Shown one piece after another: positions 23,178-35,355 of a stretch of 64,000 nt of DNA. The stretch is taken from positions 12,287,048-12,351,047 of the forward strand of contig CM025851.1 in NCBI GenBank assembly GCA_003952965.2, written 5' to 3'. The notes beneath the pieces are model-generated. The model ran no database searches. It saw only the letters and a list, made by a program, of their open reading frames with translations, and was not told the DNA's origin. How positions within the stretch are numbered: position 1 is the stretch's first letter; every line of letters begins with the position of its first letter. This DNA comes from Morella rubra (Eukaryota; Streptophyta; Magnoliopsida; Fagales; Myricaceae). The position numbers and the translations under genes are program-made.

Positions 23178-23566
23178 TCTCGTTTTATAAAAAATTGTAA
23201 AATTTTTAAGATTTTGATAGAATTGTAAACACTTATGCAGATTGAAGTTTTATAGGTTTTTATGTAAAAGTTAATGAAAAATTTAAAAATATTTAATTTT
23301 TGTTAGAATTTGTAAAAAGGTGTAGAAATAGATAATTTGATGTAATTGTTTAATAAAAAAAATATTGAAATTAGGTGAAAAAGTATGTAGAGAGAATATT
23401 TGTTATAATTTTTTTTGAAAAAGTATTGAAGTTTGTATAAAAAATTGTTGGAGATTGTGTAAAAGATATTAATATTTGTGCAAGAATTTTTAAAATTTTA
23501 AATATTTATTTTGTAAATTTTATTGAATCTTATTTTGTTTTAGAATATTTATAGAAACGAATATGC
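23178..23566. mobile_element. AT-rich MITE-like element
   Basis: The left end TCTCGTTTTATAAAAAATT and right end TTATAGAAACGAATA are roughly complementary. The ~390 bp between are very AT-rich and non-coding. The boundaries are approximate. Confidence 0.3.
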
Positions 23567-24102
23567 CTATATTTAAAGGTGCTATTCCTTGAGAAAATAA
23601 AAAGGTCAACGTCTGTCTGTCAACACGTAAATAAAAAGCTTAATTACTCCGGGTCATCTTAATTTTAGGTTTTGGTAGATTAGTGTTCGGGCGACTGATT
23701 CATGTTAGGTAAAATTTGATCTTTCTGTTCATAAGACATTCACTCCGTAGCCATTTTTGCTGATGTATTAAAAATACTACCTCGTTAATAAATGACACAC
23801 TGACACGTGTCTCATAATCCATATAAACATCCAGTCCAATTTATCCATTAAATCATTTCCACGCGTCAGCCAAATCAGCATTTTTTAAAAAAAACACTAA
23901 CACCTTGACACTCTAAACGTCGTGCCAATTATCTCCTTCCCTCTGCCCTTTCCTCCTTGATAGTGACGAAGAAGTTACCACAAAAAAGAAAAGCAGCAAT
24001 CTGCACACACATTCACGACTTATCAGAACAAGAAAAGGACGAATACTCGCACATATAAAGAACGAGAGGGAGCGGGAGAGTGAGAGAGATCAGAGAGAGA
24101 GT

Positions 24103-24737
24103 ATAGGGAGTGTTAGCCTGAATGGTGCCCATGAGATCGGAGTGCCAGAGATTGCGGTAGTTCTGGCCAGGGCCGATTTAAGGGTAAGGTAACTTAGGCG
24201 ATAGCCTAAGACCTCACCCTGAGCAAGGCTCCATAAAAAGCTTTTTTTTTTTAAAAAAATTATGTTGTAGATGATAAAAAAATAAAAAAACAACTTAGTT
24301 AAGGGGAAAAAAAAAAAAGAATTGCAAAATACAATTTTTTCATATATTTTATATGATTGGACTGTCTTTTTACTCATCGAGTGATATCTTTCTCATATAC
24401 CTCATAATCGTTTTTTATAATTTTTGAACTTTGATCAAAGAGAAAAAAATGCTCTATAAATTTTTTAACTGTGCAAGATATGAAAATGTCTTATAAATTT
24501 TTGAAGTGTATAAGTTATGGGACCTTAATGTCATGTATAAGAGCCCTATAAAAATAATAAATAGCACCTTTGAATATTTTATATTAAATTTAATAATTTT
24601 CAAATAATTTTAAATATTATATATTAAAATTTATATAAAAAGCCTACTGATTTATATGGCCTTAGGCCTCCATTCAGCTTGAGCCGGCCCTGGTTCTGGC
24701 GAAGCTGCATCTTGTCCAGGTGCGCCTGTGACGCCAT
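24103..24737 (-). pseudogene. PLAC8-family first-exon remnant interrupted by an hAT
   Basis: On the minus strand an ATG at 24737 opens MASQAHLDKMQLRQN, then a transposon intervenes. On its far side the frame resumes as YRNLWHSDLMGTIQANTPY (to 24103). With the 525-bp insertion and one TSD copy left out, the 34 codons are continuous. From memory this matches the N-terminus of a widespread plant PLAC8/Cys-rich membrane-protein family whose exon 1 ends near this point. The following Cys-rich part (normally CCFALWC...) is not found nearby. A GA-rich leader precedes the ATG. I call it a truncated gene copy. A distant second exon outside my recognition cannot be fully excluded. Confidence 0.65.
24168..24692. 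mobile_element. 525-bp hAT-type element with perfect TSD
   Basis: The ends CAGGGCCGATTTAAGG and GAGCCGGCCCTG are inverted repeats of the CAGGGCCGGC type found on many plant hAT MITEs. Perfect GTTCTGGC octamers flank it (24160-24167 and 24693-24700). The interior is AT-rich and non-coding. It sits inside the exon of the PLAC8-family remnant. Confidence 0.9.
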
Positions 24738-25087
24738 GTCCGTACAATCTCTCTCACTCCCTCTATTCTCTCACTCTCAGAAACAGAGCCAAGACCAAAG
24801 GAACCCCGCCGCCTTTCAGATCTAAACGAATAAGAGGGATAAGAGGAAGAAATAATAAATTGGAAGTCTACGATTTCTTTTTTTTTCTTTTTCTAATAAG
24901 TCGTCTTGGATGAGACTTTTAAAACCAAATAAAAATCACTCCGCGAAGGCCAGTACAAAGAATATGGGTTTCCAGCGTTGCAGTGGCGACTTCAACGACG
25001 ACTGACCCGTTTGAAATTTTATTCTCATGCACTCGTGGCAGTTTATAACTGGTGGGTGTCGTCACTATCGGGTTGGCTTAACGAGTC

Positions 25088-25137
25088 AATTGGAGTTGCA
25101 TCCTGCTAAGAAAAAAAAAAAAATTGGAGTTGCATCC
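25088..25137 (+). repeat. Poly(A) micro-insertion between 16-bp direct repeats
   Basis: AATTGGAGTTGCATCC occurs at 25088-25103 and again at 25122-25137. Only TGCTAAG plus a run of A lies between. A direct repeat of TSD length around a poly(A) tail is the footprint expected of target-primed reverse transcription that copied almost nothing but the tail. Confidence 0.7.
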
Positions 25138-28100
25138 CACGAGGCACTTGTTCAGTTTGTCATTTGCTGATGCCATAACATTATTTTACACGTCAGCAAA
25201 AATGGTTACGAATTTGATAAAATTTTAATTAAATATATCAACTTAGAGACTGATTCGTAAAAAGTGTTATCTAAATAACTGATTTGTCAAAACATAAAAT
25301 TATAAAGACCTATAATGTAATTAAGCTTAAATAAAATAACCTACTATCTCCCGAAAAAGTGGGTAAAGTTTTGGACAATTGGAATTTTTTTCCGAGCAAC
25401 TGGATTCCATATATAACAAGAAAAAGCGATTTTTTTTTTGTTTGTTCAAGAGTAACTTTATGAATTACAAGCTTAAGCTTGAGTAATTGTTGGTCTTGCT
25501 TCTTCTTCTTTTTTTCCTAAGTTGATCTTCTGACTTCGCCTATTTTTGGGAGAATATGAACTGTATAAATTCGACTTAAGGAGGATACAAACCTTTTTTC
25601 TACTTTCTCCTTCCACAATACTCTATCAAATAATCAGTCAAAATAAATTTAAAATTTATCCTTTGTTTATCATTTTATTTGATTAGTTCATAGACTTTGA
25701 AATTTATTAAATTTAAAGAATCATGGAGAACTATCGTCTTAATAGATTTTAAAGATCGATGGACTCATTTAATGAATTTTATATTGCTTTTTCTAAATGG
25801 CTAGTTACATGCATCTTAATCATACATCCACTCCTTTTTAAAATTTTGGTTTTCCAAAATTTTCACCTTAATAAAATAATTTTTTAAAATTCTCTCTCTC
25901 CACATCAAACCATCATTTTTCACTTCAAATAATATAAAAAATTCATTTAAATAATTTATCTCTTCACTTTTTTACCAATTTTAACACTTCAACATTTTAA
26001 ATGCCCAAATATTTTCATAAACAAACACCACCTAAAGCTTCATTCTTATATAAGATTTATGGGTAAGGAATTAAATAGCGACAGTTTTACAGATAACTCA
26101 ATCTTTATGGAATTCCTAATCATTTTATCACGTTTCAAATTGCCAACTTTAAGCCTAGCGTAGGGTTTTCGTTTCTCAAACCTCTATTAGACGTAATCAT
26201 AGCACTGATCACGTGTAATTCTCACATTATTTAATAGATAAATTCTGTCTTTGTTGACTTGTGAACTTACCATATATACAAGACCCTTTTTTCAGTGATT
26301 GACTTTCTTCATGTGCAGATTTTCTTCGCGAAGTAAGAAAACATTATACTAGATTAACTTTTACGGGTCAAACCTTTTTTCAAATTTGTCCTTCCACTTG
26401 TGAACTTAGTCATAATACAACGTGATCAAAATCATGTTTTTTCACTGATTGAATTTTTTTTAGAACTTTCTTTAAAATTTTCTATAGATATCAAATAGAA
26501 GCTAATTCTCTTGCTCGACTCTTTTCGGGTTAATTAAACGACATATTAAACTATAAAACCACCTTAACCGTTGGAAGAAGGTGTGAAGCATGACAACAGG
26601 GTATCACGTGAACCGCCGGTGCAGTCGTAAGCAGATAAACTTGTGAACTTACCATATATACAACGTGAATGACTTTTTTCAGTGATTGAACCGATCCCTT
26701 AAACTTTCTTCATGTGCAGATTTTCTATAGATATGCAAACTAGAAGCGCATATCTAAAACAGCTAGCATAATGGGTTCCGGACAAAGTCGGTCCCACGTG
26801 ATTTAGAGGATTAATACTGTATAACTGATAAATCCATGTCAAGGAACCTTTACAATTTTTGAAGCATGCAGAAGCAACTTATTATATGCCTAGCTCATCC
26901 GTCTGAAATTAAAGACCCGTCCCTTTGCAGTTCGAAATTTCATTGCAGCCATCCTTGGCTTTAAGAAGTGTTTTTTCCTTCTTCTTTTTTGATCAAGAGG
27001 AAAATTCGAATAAAAGAAAACAAAAAGTACTGGAAAAGTGAGGACTGGACGGTACCCCAACAATTGACCAAATACACTGAAGATAAAATGCCAAGAAAAG
27101 CATCAATAGCATTAGTTTGAAACAAAATTGAATTATGATCGCTGCGGCCTGCATTCTAATTCTTGACCCGTAGGCAAAGATCAAGAAGATTAAGATGGCG
27201 ATTCCTGAATCAATCCAAATTAACTACTTTGAAAGATGCTCCAGGCTCCAGTAGCAATAAGCGAAGTTTCAGCAGGAAAGACAAAGTGCACTAACAAAGA
27301 ACATTTATAGAAGCTTATTTGATTAAGATGCCCAGCAATTAATTAATCAGGAACATCAACACATCGGATCTAGCTAGTATTCTCCAAAACTAAAACAAAG
27401 GGCACTGAGTACTATACGGAGAAGCAGATGAGGCAGGGGAACGATGATAATTAATTTGTAGGAGAACCAGGAGTTTGTAACGCAAGAAGGGAACATAGTG
27501 AACTTGTGCATGCTGTGGTGGCATATATAGCGCACAATCACATGCATGGTGGGTAGCTGGTGCAGATCAAAGGCTAAAGGAGCCAGGGGTAGATTGCATG
27601 AACATCGGAGATTCGCAGTGGCTTTCAACACAAATAAAGTAAAAGAAAGAGGAAAGGTATCGGAGGAAATGATTAAAGGAAGGGGGGCAACAAGCTGAGC
27701 TATGCAGGAGGAGGCAAACCTAGTCTTCCCACTGTATCCCCCACTTCCTTTCGTCTATAATAATTTCACTGCGCAAGACGCAAGTACTGTTCTCCTAGTT
27801 CGTCATCAACGCATCGTCACCTTTCTTCTTTGTTATTTTTGTTTTGGGTTAGTAGTTTGTCACCTTAATTTAGGCTATAGGCGCGGGCCAATAGGTCAAT
27901 GCATTATGCAAGGAAGTATTTTCCAGAACTGGAATGGCCGCGGGGTCGGCACCCACCAACGCCGTCCCGTGCGGCTGATTTTTTTTTTTTTAAATGCCGA
28001 ATTCCGAAGAAACAAAATCAAATCTCCATCAATAGTTATAGTAGCATCCCCGCGCGCACGTGAAGCGCGTGGTATTCTTTGATTCTTAAAGGGACCATCA

Positions 28101-29700
28101 AGGCTCGTCGTTTCGCATCCAGAATGGGAGTCATGGGACCACGAAGAGCATATGTGCGTCACGTTAAGGTTCTACTTCTACACTAGTCGAAGAATGATGA
28201 TAAGAGAGATCAGAGATGCGTGTCTAAATGCACTTTCCGGGTGCCATGGGGTTGTGGGAACCCGCCAACATATGCAAGTGAAGATTTTTTCGTTTGGTGG
28301 AACGGAAAATTAGTTTTCCTACCCTATTTTGTCACTAACTCTCCTGTATCTATCTTTTTTCCAAATCTCTGGAGGACTGAATCCTGAGGTCTTTCAAAAC
28401 TTTCTTTAATGTTTGGCAAACTTCATGATAAAGGGTTTGAATATTTGCTAAACTTAGAGTCTGGCATCTATCAAAGTAGAAAAGGAGCAAAGTTTGAGGA
28501 AGGCATTGACGACCAATATATAGGATAGCGGAATATGAAGCCGCATGGAAACTGCGCGCTCTTCATTCGATACACGATTTTGATTGATATATCTCTGTTG
28601 TACCACGAGCGTAGTAGCCCAATTAGTTTGGGTTTATGAAATAGAGACGCACAAGATAAGGTGGGGGCTGCAGAAAGTTTGCGTATTGAACTTTCGTACC
28701 CCCAATATCAACTACGTTTTTGTGAAAATGCGGTGATGATCTCCCTTTCTTGTGTAGATAATTATGATTCAATCTGAATATTCTACAGCAGATGAAAATT
28801 TTTATGATCACGCCTAAAAAAACGTATCTACATTGGTAGCCTTTCTCAACCCTTTTACTAGAAAAAATTATCATATATCTCTCATATTTTTTATACTCTT
28901 TCTACTCTTCAATCCATCCATGTTTTTTATCCTATCTTCTAATTAGTAATTTTAATATTTTTATTTTTATATAGTTCCAGGGAAGTTTTTCTAAAATATC
29001 AATGATGAATAGTTTTAGGACACAATAGCAGTAATTTGAGATGGTAAAATATATTTTTCATATTCTGGACAACTAAGCATCTTGTTTAGATGAGTTAAAA
29101 ATAGGAGATAGTGTAAATTTTATGGAGTATGTGAAAAAATACGTAGGAGTTTATAAAATCTATTCAGAGTTTGTGTTGAAATGAACATATATCGCGTTTA
29201 GATTGTAAAATTTTAACAAATTTTATTTTTATCAAACACACTTTAAAATGTTTCTTTTACTTTTATCACCGATTCACCAATTTTAATACGTCTCTTTTTT
29301 AACAACAACATAAAATTTAGTTAAAGTTTTATAACTAAAAGCTATCGAAATATATGTTAAAGATTATGAAAAGTTGTTAGAATTTATAAAAAAATATTTA
29401 TAAATAATTTTTCAAAATTACTCATTCAAATTCAGGTGTAGCTGTATAACTGTATGACCTTTTAAGCGATGATAAAATTTGACTAGATTACTACAGGAGA
29501 TATTTCCGACCGGCTTCCATCTTCGCGAGCGGTTATGCTTCTGAACATAAATCCGAATACACTTTTTTAATCTCTACGCTGCCAAACAGAGCAGGTAGTC
29601 CAATTCGCTTGGAGCTTAACCAAAGAAGTCACGCACCCCCGGCTGAGACGTGACCACGGCTAACCTCAGGGACAGGCAGTTCTCTGTGGGCGCCACGTGT
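25138..29700. other. Intergenic, AT-rich, no supported gene
   Basis: I find no recognisable coding. AT-rich stretches near 25830-26035 and 28960-29420 look like decayed small elements without clear ends. A dispersed triplication at 26257-26746 is listed separately. Confidence 0.5.
26257..26746 (+). repeat. Three imperfect copies of a ~100-bp segment
   Basis: Copies at 26257-26328, 26396-26502 and 26639-26746 share CTTGTGAACTTA, ATACAACGTGA, TTTTTTCA(G/C)TGATTGA and ATTTTCTATAGATAT in the same order. Spacing differs, so this is an old local duplication and not a clean tandem array. Confidence 0.7.
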
Positions 29701-30070
29701 GAGAAAATAAAATAATCCTAACGCTGGTTCATGTACCCAAAAAAAAAAAAAAAAAGGGGTTTGGTTTCGAGAAGTGGAGAATTTAAAAGCAGAGAAAGAA
29801 ACGTCCCAGAGAGAGCGAGGTTGCGAAGGAGGAAAAAGGAAAACCAAACAAAAACTTCTTTTTCGTTTTCAATTTTATTTATTTTTGGGTCTGACGAGGA
29901 CGTTATGTTTCAAAAGAGCGTCCAAGTTCTCTTCATGTAACCTCCCGGGACCCACACCCCCCTTCCCCACCTTGTTCCTTCTCCCTCCCTTTATTTCTCC
30001 CTTCCCCACGAAACAACGGCGCGGAAACCCCCCCTTCTCTCTCTTGAATCCTCTCCCAGGCGCTTTTGAC

Positions 30071-30754
30071 ATGCACAAATGGACGGTAGGGAGTTGGTGT
30101 TTTCTTCATGATGACGAGCTACCAATAAAGTATCCGATTAATGAGCAACAGCAGTGTCCAAAGGCTCTGCATGTGGTGGTGAAGAAGGATAAAGATCTGA
30201 AGCTGGGCTTGTTTGTAAAATCTGGAGCTGTGTGTTTGGCTCTTCAGGTACCCTTTCTACTTTTCGCCTGCGTTTCTGGGTCTTTTTCCGGTTCGTTTGC
30301 TTTGTGAAGGTTCGGTGGGTGTTTCTCCAATTTTTTAGGAACTTCTTCCTTCTGGGTTCTGTTTTCTTTTCTTTTCTTGGAAGTGCTTCGGCTTGGCTTG
30401 TTCTTTGGTATGTTGTGGTAGTTGAGGAAAATGTCGTCATCTTCATCACTGTGCTATTCGCGAATCTACTATAGCTCCAAAAAGTTATATTTAACTGATT
30501 GAGAAAAGAATTTAGAGAAATGGAATTAAGCTAAATTGTTAGAATTGGGAAAAGAAAACGTAACTTGTAGATTTTATCTGTTTGTTTATTTTTTAAAGGC
30601 TCTTTGAGGTGTTAGATCTCAGAGCATTGCGTTTAAATTCTTCAGATTTGTATACGCCTCGAATTTTGTTAAACATGTTTTTTTACAGGAAATGCGTTCC
30701 GAAGATTGGGATCTTGAGGCTCTAGTTGAGGACATTGTTGTTTCAGAATTTTAG
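30071..30754 (+). promoter_or_regulatory. Spliced 80-codon upstream ORF in the ERS2 leader
   Basis: An ATG at 30071 opens 59 codons to 30247 (beginning MHKWTVGSWCFLHDDE). A predicted intron follows, and the frame continues in phase for 21 codons (EMRSEDWDLEALVEDIVVSE) to TAG at 30752-30754. That is 69 bases before the receptor ATG. The encoded peptide is soluble and of no family I know. It could repress translation of the receptor or be a separate small protein. I infer it from splice signals and frame only. Confidence 0.5.
30248..30688 (+). other. ERS2: Predicted intron in the ERS2 5' leader
   Basis: The donor TCTTCAG|GTACCC and acceptor TTTTTTTACAG|GAAATG follow a T-rich, non-coding-looking stretch. 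Removing it joins the two halves of the upstream ORF in phase. An intron ahead of the coding region would fit what I recall of some subfamily-II receptor genes. Confidence 0.55.
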
Positions 30755-30793
30755 TCTGTACTTAGGCTTGGAAGATTCAAACTTTTTTGTTAA

Positions 30794-30802
30794 ATGGATT
30801 GA
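30794..30802 (+). promoter_or_regulatory. Minimal upstream ORF ATG GAT TGA
   Basis: A two-codon ORF ends 20 bases before the receptor start. Scanning ribosomes would meet it just before the main ATG. Confidence 0.5.
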
Positions 30803-30817
30803 AGAAACAGTCGTTGG

Positions 30818-30829
30818 ATGCAATGTTAA
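30818..30829 (+). promoter_or_regulatory. Upstream ORF overlapping the ERS2 start codon
   Basis: ATG CAA TGT TAA starts five bases before the receptor ATG (30823) and overlaps it in another frame. Its TAA is only a few bases past the main start, which would allow leaky scanning or termination-reinitiation to set receptor output. Confidence 0.5.
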
Positions 30830-33353
30830 AGTCATTGGCATCTGGGCTGTTGGTTTCACTGCTTATTATATCGGTATCGGCAGCCGACAATGGATTTCCC
30901 CGTTGTAATTGTGAAGATGAGAGTAGCTTATGGAGCATCGAGAGCATTCTACAGTGCCAGAAAGTGAGTGATTTCTTGATCGCTGTGGCCTACTTCTCAA
31001 TACCCATCGAGCTGCTTTACTTCGTTAGCTGCTCGAACGTCCCTTTCAAATGGGTTCTCTTCGAATTTATTGCTTTCATTGTTCTGTGCGGATTGACCCA
31101 TTTGCTAAACGGCTGGACTTATGGTCCGCATCCATTTCAGCTAATGCTGGCTCTCACTGTTTTCAAGATTCTTACTGCTTTGGTCTCGTGTGCCACTGCT
31201 ATAACACTCATCACTCTCATCCCTTTGCTTCTTAAAGTGAAGGTAAGGGAATTTATGTTGAAGAAGAAGACCTGGGACCTTGGACGAGAGGTTGGGATTA
31301 TAATGAAACAGAAAGAAGCTGGATATCATGTTCGGATGCTTACCCAAGAGATTCGTAAATCGCTTGATAGGCATACTATTCTGTATACGACCCTGGTTGA
31401 GCTATCTGAAACTTTGGGTTTGCAAAACTGTGCAGTTTGGATGCCTAATGAGACTAAAACAGAGATGAACCTGACCCATGAGGCTTATGGGAGGAAATAT
31501 TCAGATACGTATAACTCTTCAATATCAATTACTGATCCAGATGTTGCAGGGATCAAGGGGACTGATGGAGTGAATATCCTGAGACCTGACTCGGCACTTG
31601 CTGCAGCAAGCAGTGGAGAGTCGGGTGAGCCAGGACCGGTGGCTGCAATTCGAATGCCAATGCTCCGTGTCTCTAACTTCAAAGGGGGAACTCCTGAGAT
31701 GAGACAAGCTTGTTATGCAATATTGGTTTTGGTTCTTCCAAGTGGACAACCTAGATCTTGGAGCAGCCAGGAACTTGAGATAATTGAGGTTGTTGCTGAT
31801 CAAGTGGCTGTGGCTCTTTCCCATGCTGCACTTCTTGAAGAGTCCCAGCTCATGAGAGAGAAATTGGCAGAGCGAAATCGAGCGTTACAACAGGAAAAGA
31901 TGAATGCTATGATGGCAAGCCAGGCAAGGAATTCCTTTCAGAAGGTAATGAGTGATGGGATGAGGAGGCCAATGCATTCAATTTTGGGTTTGCTTTCGAT
32001 GATGCAAGATGAGAATATGACAAGCGAGCAACGAACTATTGTTGATGCAATGGTGAGGGCCAGTAGTGTTCTATCCACCTTGATAAATGATGTGATGGAA
32101 AATGCTCGGAAAGATAGTGGAAGATTTCCAGTAGAAGTGAGATCATTTCGCCTGCATGCCATGATAAGAGAAGCAGCTTGCCTGGCAAAGTGCTTGTGTG
32201 TTTATAAGGGCTTTGGCTTTGCAATTGAGGTTGATAAGTCACTGCCTGATCATGTAATGGGTGATGAAAGAAGGGTTTTTCAGGTGATTTTGCATATGGT
32301 TGGGAACATGTTGAACAGCAACGATGGAGGGGGCTTCCTAATACTCCGGGTTTTCCCTGAGGGTCGAAGTCAGGGAAGGAATGATCAAAGATGGCCAACC
32401 TGGAGACATGGCTCCTCTGATGGGAATGTATATATTCGATTTGAGATTGCAATAAACAATACTAGTTCTCAGTCTGAGGGTACAACATCGGTTCCACAGC
32501 CTGGTGGTAGGAGGTACACCAGCGATGGACTTGAGGAGAGCTTGAGCTTCAGCATTTGCAAAAAGGTAGTGCAGGTGAGACTAATCCATTGGGTGCGTGT
32601 GTGTTTCTGATGTTATTGAGTAGTACGACACTCGGAACAGTAGAATCGTGATCCTAGACTCTTTATTTTCTGGTAATGGATAGCTTAACCCAAAAGATGA
32701 TTTTGAAGATAGGTCTGCCTGAAAATAACTTATAGTACTTTAATCTCATGCCACGTGACTTCGAACGTTGGTCCTGGTCGGTTTTAAAGGTTGAAGACAT
32801 GTCATATTGTGATTAGCAATTATCCTACAGTAGAAGGTTTCTTTTCGGACCACTTAGAAAGTATCAGTTTCCCTTTATGCATGGACCACTGGATCACAGT
32901 TTGGTGGGTATGTGGCGTTTAATATTCTAGGGAACTGTGGAGACCAGTGTTGTGATTGTTCAATTTTTTAAGGGTCAATCTACATATTTAAACTATTCCA
33001 AGATGGAGTCATAATGCCTTATCATTTGTTAACTTGCAAGTGTCTCACAGCTCGAGGAAGGGCTACCACTGGTGCTGTTTTACTTGGTTGCAGACTTTAT
33101 CTCTTCGTAACTTCAAAGACCGTTGAAGCAATTATATAGATCTGACAACAGTCTGCTTCTTGTTTTTCAAACAAACTCTCTTTTATATCTGACCACTTAG
33201 TGGTTGTTGCAGTTGATGCAAGGGAAGATATGGGTTGTTCCTAACCCTCAAGGTCTTGCTCAAAGCATGGCACTTGTTCTTCGGTTTCAACTCCGACCAT
33301 CCGTTGCGGTAGCCATATCAGAACCTGGAGAATCTTCGGATGGATCCATCTAA
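30823..33353 (+). CDS. ERS2: Ethylene receptor, subfamily II without receiver (ERS2 type)
   Basis: Two exons (30823-32574 and 33213-33353) encode 630 residues. After a hydrophobic signal-like segment (1-21) come PRCNCED with the dimer cysteines Cys28/Cys30, three membrane helices with LCGLTHLLNGW carrying the copper/ethylene ligands Cys89 and His93, a GAF domain (about 180-345), and a degenerate histidine-kinase region with MRRPMHSILGLL (His385). Canonical G boxes are not evident, as expected for subfamily II. The protein ends ISEPGESSDGSI, where ETR2/EIN4 proteins would continue into a receiver domain. Arabidopsis ERS2 (645 residues) ends likewise. The product sits in the ER membrane and represses ethylene responses through CTR1-type kinases until it binds ethylene. 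The start is the first in-frame ATG. It is single copy in this window. Confidence 0.93.
32575..33212 (+). other. ERS2: Intron of the ERS2 gene
   Basis: Donor GTGCAG|GTGAGA and acceptor GGTTGTTGCAG|TTGATG join CKKVVQ to LMQGKIWVV in phase 0. That restores the conserved sequence found in ETR2-type receptors. Confidence 0.92.
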
Positions 33354-35355
33354 TTGGCTGCTACTCTCTCACTAAATCTGGGCTAAATATGGGCAGGATC
33401 TTTTAGCAAAACCGGTTTTCTGATAAAGCTCGCTCTCTTTTCCACCGGAAAATGGTAAGGAAAATCTTGCAGTGCACTGAGATTTCCTTTCTAAGAAAAA
33501 ATGGGGCTGTGCAAATTAAAGCTTCATTGAATGACATGAAATTTGGGCTGCACAGCGGCATTACAGATTACTGATCTGTACAAACTACATCTGTGATCTT
33601 TCTTTAATCTTAATCAATCAATGATGGAAAATTGCAGATTTACACCATGACATGATGCATAATACTCAAAAATATATTTATCCGGCGCGTAGTGGCTTTG
33701 TTGAAGGGGAAGTACCAAACCCTCTCTTAATTATGGTAGGGTACTGCTTTAATATGTTAGGTTGCCAAAACTTATAGCGCTTTCATGTCGTACTCGATCT
33801 AATTCATCAGTGGCAATTTGATGTTGAGCTTGATATAGAAAACGGACAAAGAAGTTGTACTTGACATTGGGTTGGCATTTTTATGTAGAGAGTATGATTC
33901 TGTCCACCAATGACTTTGCACAATTTTGTTTGATTCACTAAAGTTTATCCCCCATTTGTTTTGGCTTTGTTGAATTTGAAGATGAATTCTCAATCCCTAT
34001 ACCAAGTGATTACTTTGAAGAAAGACTAATCAAATAAGACAGAAGTTGTTAGACGGGTTTGCCCTAAGGAGGCTTCTGACTCTTAAAAAGTTCCTTGATA
34101 CAGTGAGACTATAAACTGCATGTTTCAATCAACGGAAAACAAGCCGGAGAAACTTATTAGCCTATTTCATTTACTACTGGTTCAAGACACCAACCCATTA
34201 ATTATATATTTCGATTACATCAGTAAATAAACACCTTGCCAAATCTCAAGCACGTGAAGATTGAATACTAAAAGACCATGATCTAGAGTTTTTTTAAGCA
34301 ACTAGCGCAGTGATCCCAAAAGTCTATGGAAGTTTTATCCATAGGAAAGTAATTAAGATGAAAGGGGACAAGGTCTCAATCACTTTTTAATTGCCATGAT
34401 CACGCATTACGTGATACTGCTTGGGATCCCGTGTTCCTCAATCCGCTTCAAAGTCGAAACCTTCAAAGTTGGCAAGACCTCAGTCTCAGGCCGCCTGCAT
34501 GTTCAACGTGTATATATGGTTGTTTGTTTATAAAAACTGGGACAATTTTTATTAATTCCTTGACTGCTTTAGATATATAGCTAGTACGCTACACTAGGAA
34601 ATTAGGCAATTCTACTAATTATACACTCTGCCCATGGCGTAATTGAGCTGGTCTCCATTTTAGAGTTTCATTTGTATTGAATATCGATAGGTTCCGCAAT
34701 ATTAGATTCAATCAATTCACCATGAGCACTGAATTTGAATAGGTTCATATTTTTTTTTTGGTATTAATTAATATACCTCCTGTCGATCGAGGGCACTTAA
34801 TGATTAATTAGAATTGCTGATTATTGAAATACGGGTTTCGTTTTTCATTTTTTTCCTTGGAAGATGAATAAAAGAAAATGAATGTCAAGCTCAAGTAGTT
34901 AATTAAGCTTGAGGAAATGTCAGCAACAGATTGGCTGGAAACTTCGTTCTTAATATCTCTCTTCTCTGACTTCCCCATTCATCCTGTCAGGGTCCGACGT
35001 ATGCGTAAGCTCATAGACCATCTCGTCTGCTCACACATCAATTTCTTTAGACCTGTTAAACAAGCATTATGATTAAATGGATACAAAACAAAGAGAAATT
35101 AAGGACATCCACTTGTTCTTTGTTAGAGTTGGCATAAAGGCATATCACGGCCAGGGCGAGGTTCCATATATATATAGTACGTAGTGGCCATATAACATTT
35201 AGGATCTTTTAGGTATACTCTCCAATGGGATTTTCAGCTTCAGGATAGAAATTTGATGTGCTTTGAGGCAAGTTTTAGTCAATTTTTACTAGAACTAATA
35301 ACCAACTTTCTGTCATCACTAAAAAAAAAAAAAAAATCCCTAGGTCAGTTGCTTC
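33354..35355. other. Intergenic between ERS2 and SUP
   Basis: The first few hundred bases are presumably the receptor 3' UTR. There is no receiver-domain coding downstream of the stop and no other gene that I can support. Confidence 0.6.

Larger units (their letters stand above)
20562..24102. other. Intergenic with small AT-rich insertions
   Basis: No supported gene. It contains two MITE-like blocks listed separately, a 21-bp tandem duplication near 21932-21974 (AAAGGAAACATCCATGGAAC repeated), and AT-rich sequence. Confidence 0.55.

Noticed and set aside
27374-28162. Frames of 85-126 codons on both strands
   Set aside because: No recognisable domain, no consistent splice structure, and composition like the surrounding intergenic DNA.
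30138-30474. Minus-strand and alternative-frame ORFs over the ERS2 leader
   Set aside because: They span the predicted leader intron and mirror the upstream ORF. There is no independent support.
31050-32452. Many minus-strand frames within ERS2
   Set aside because: Shadows of a long, strongly supported receptor exon.
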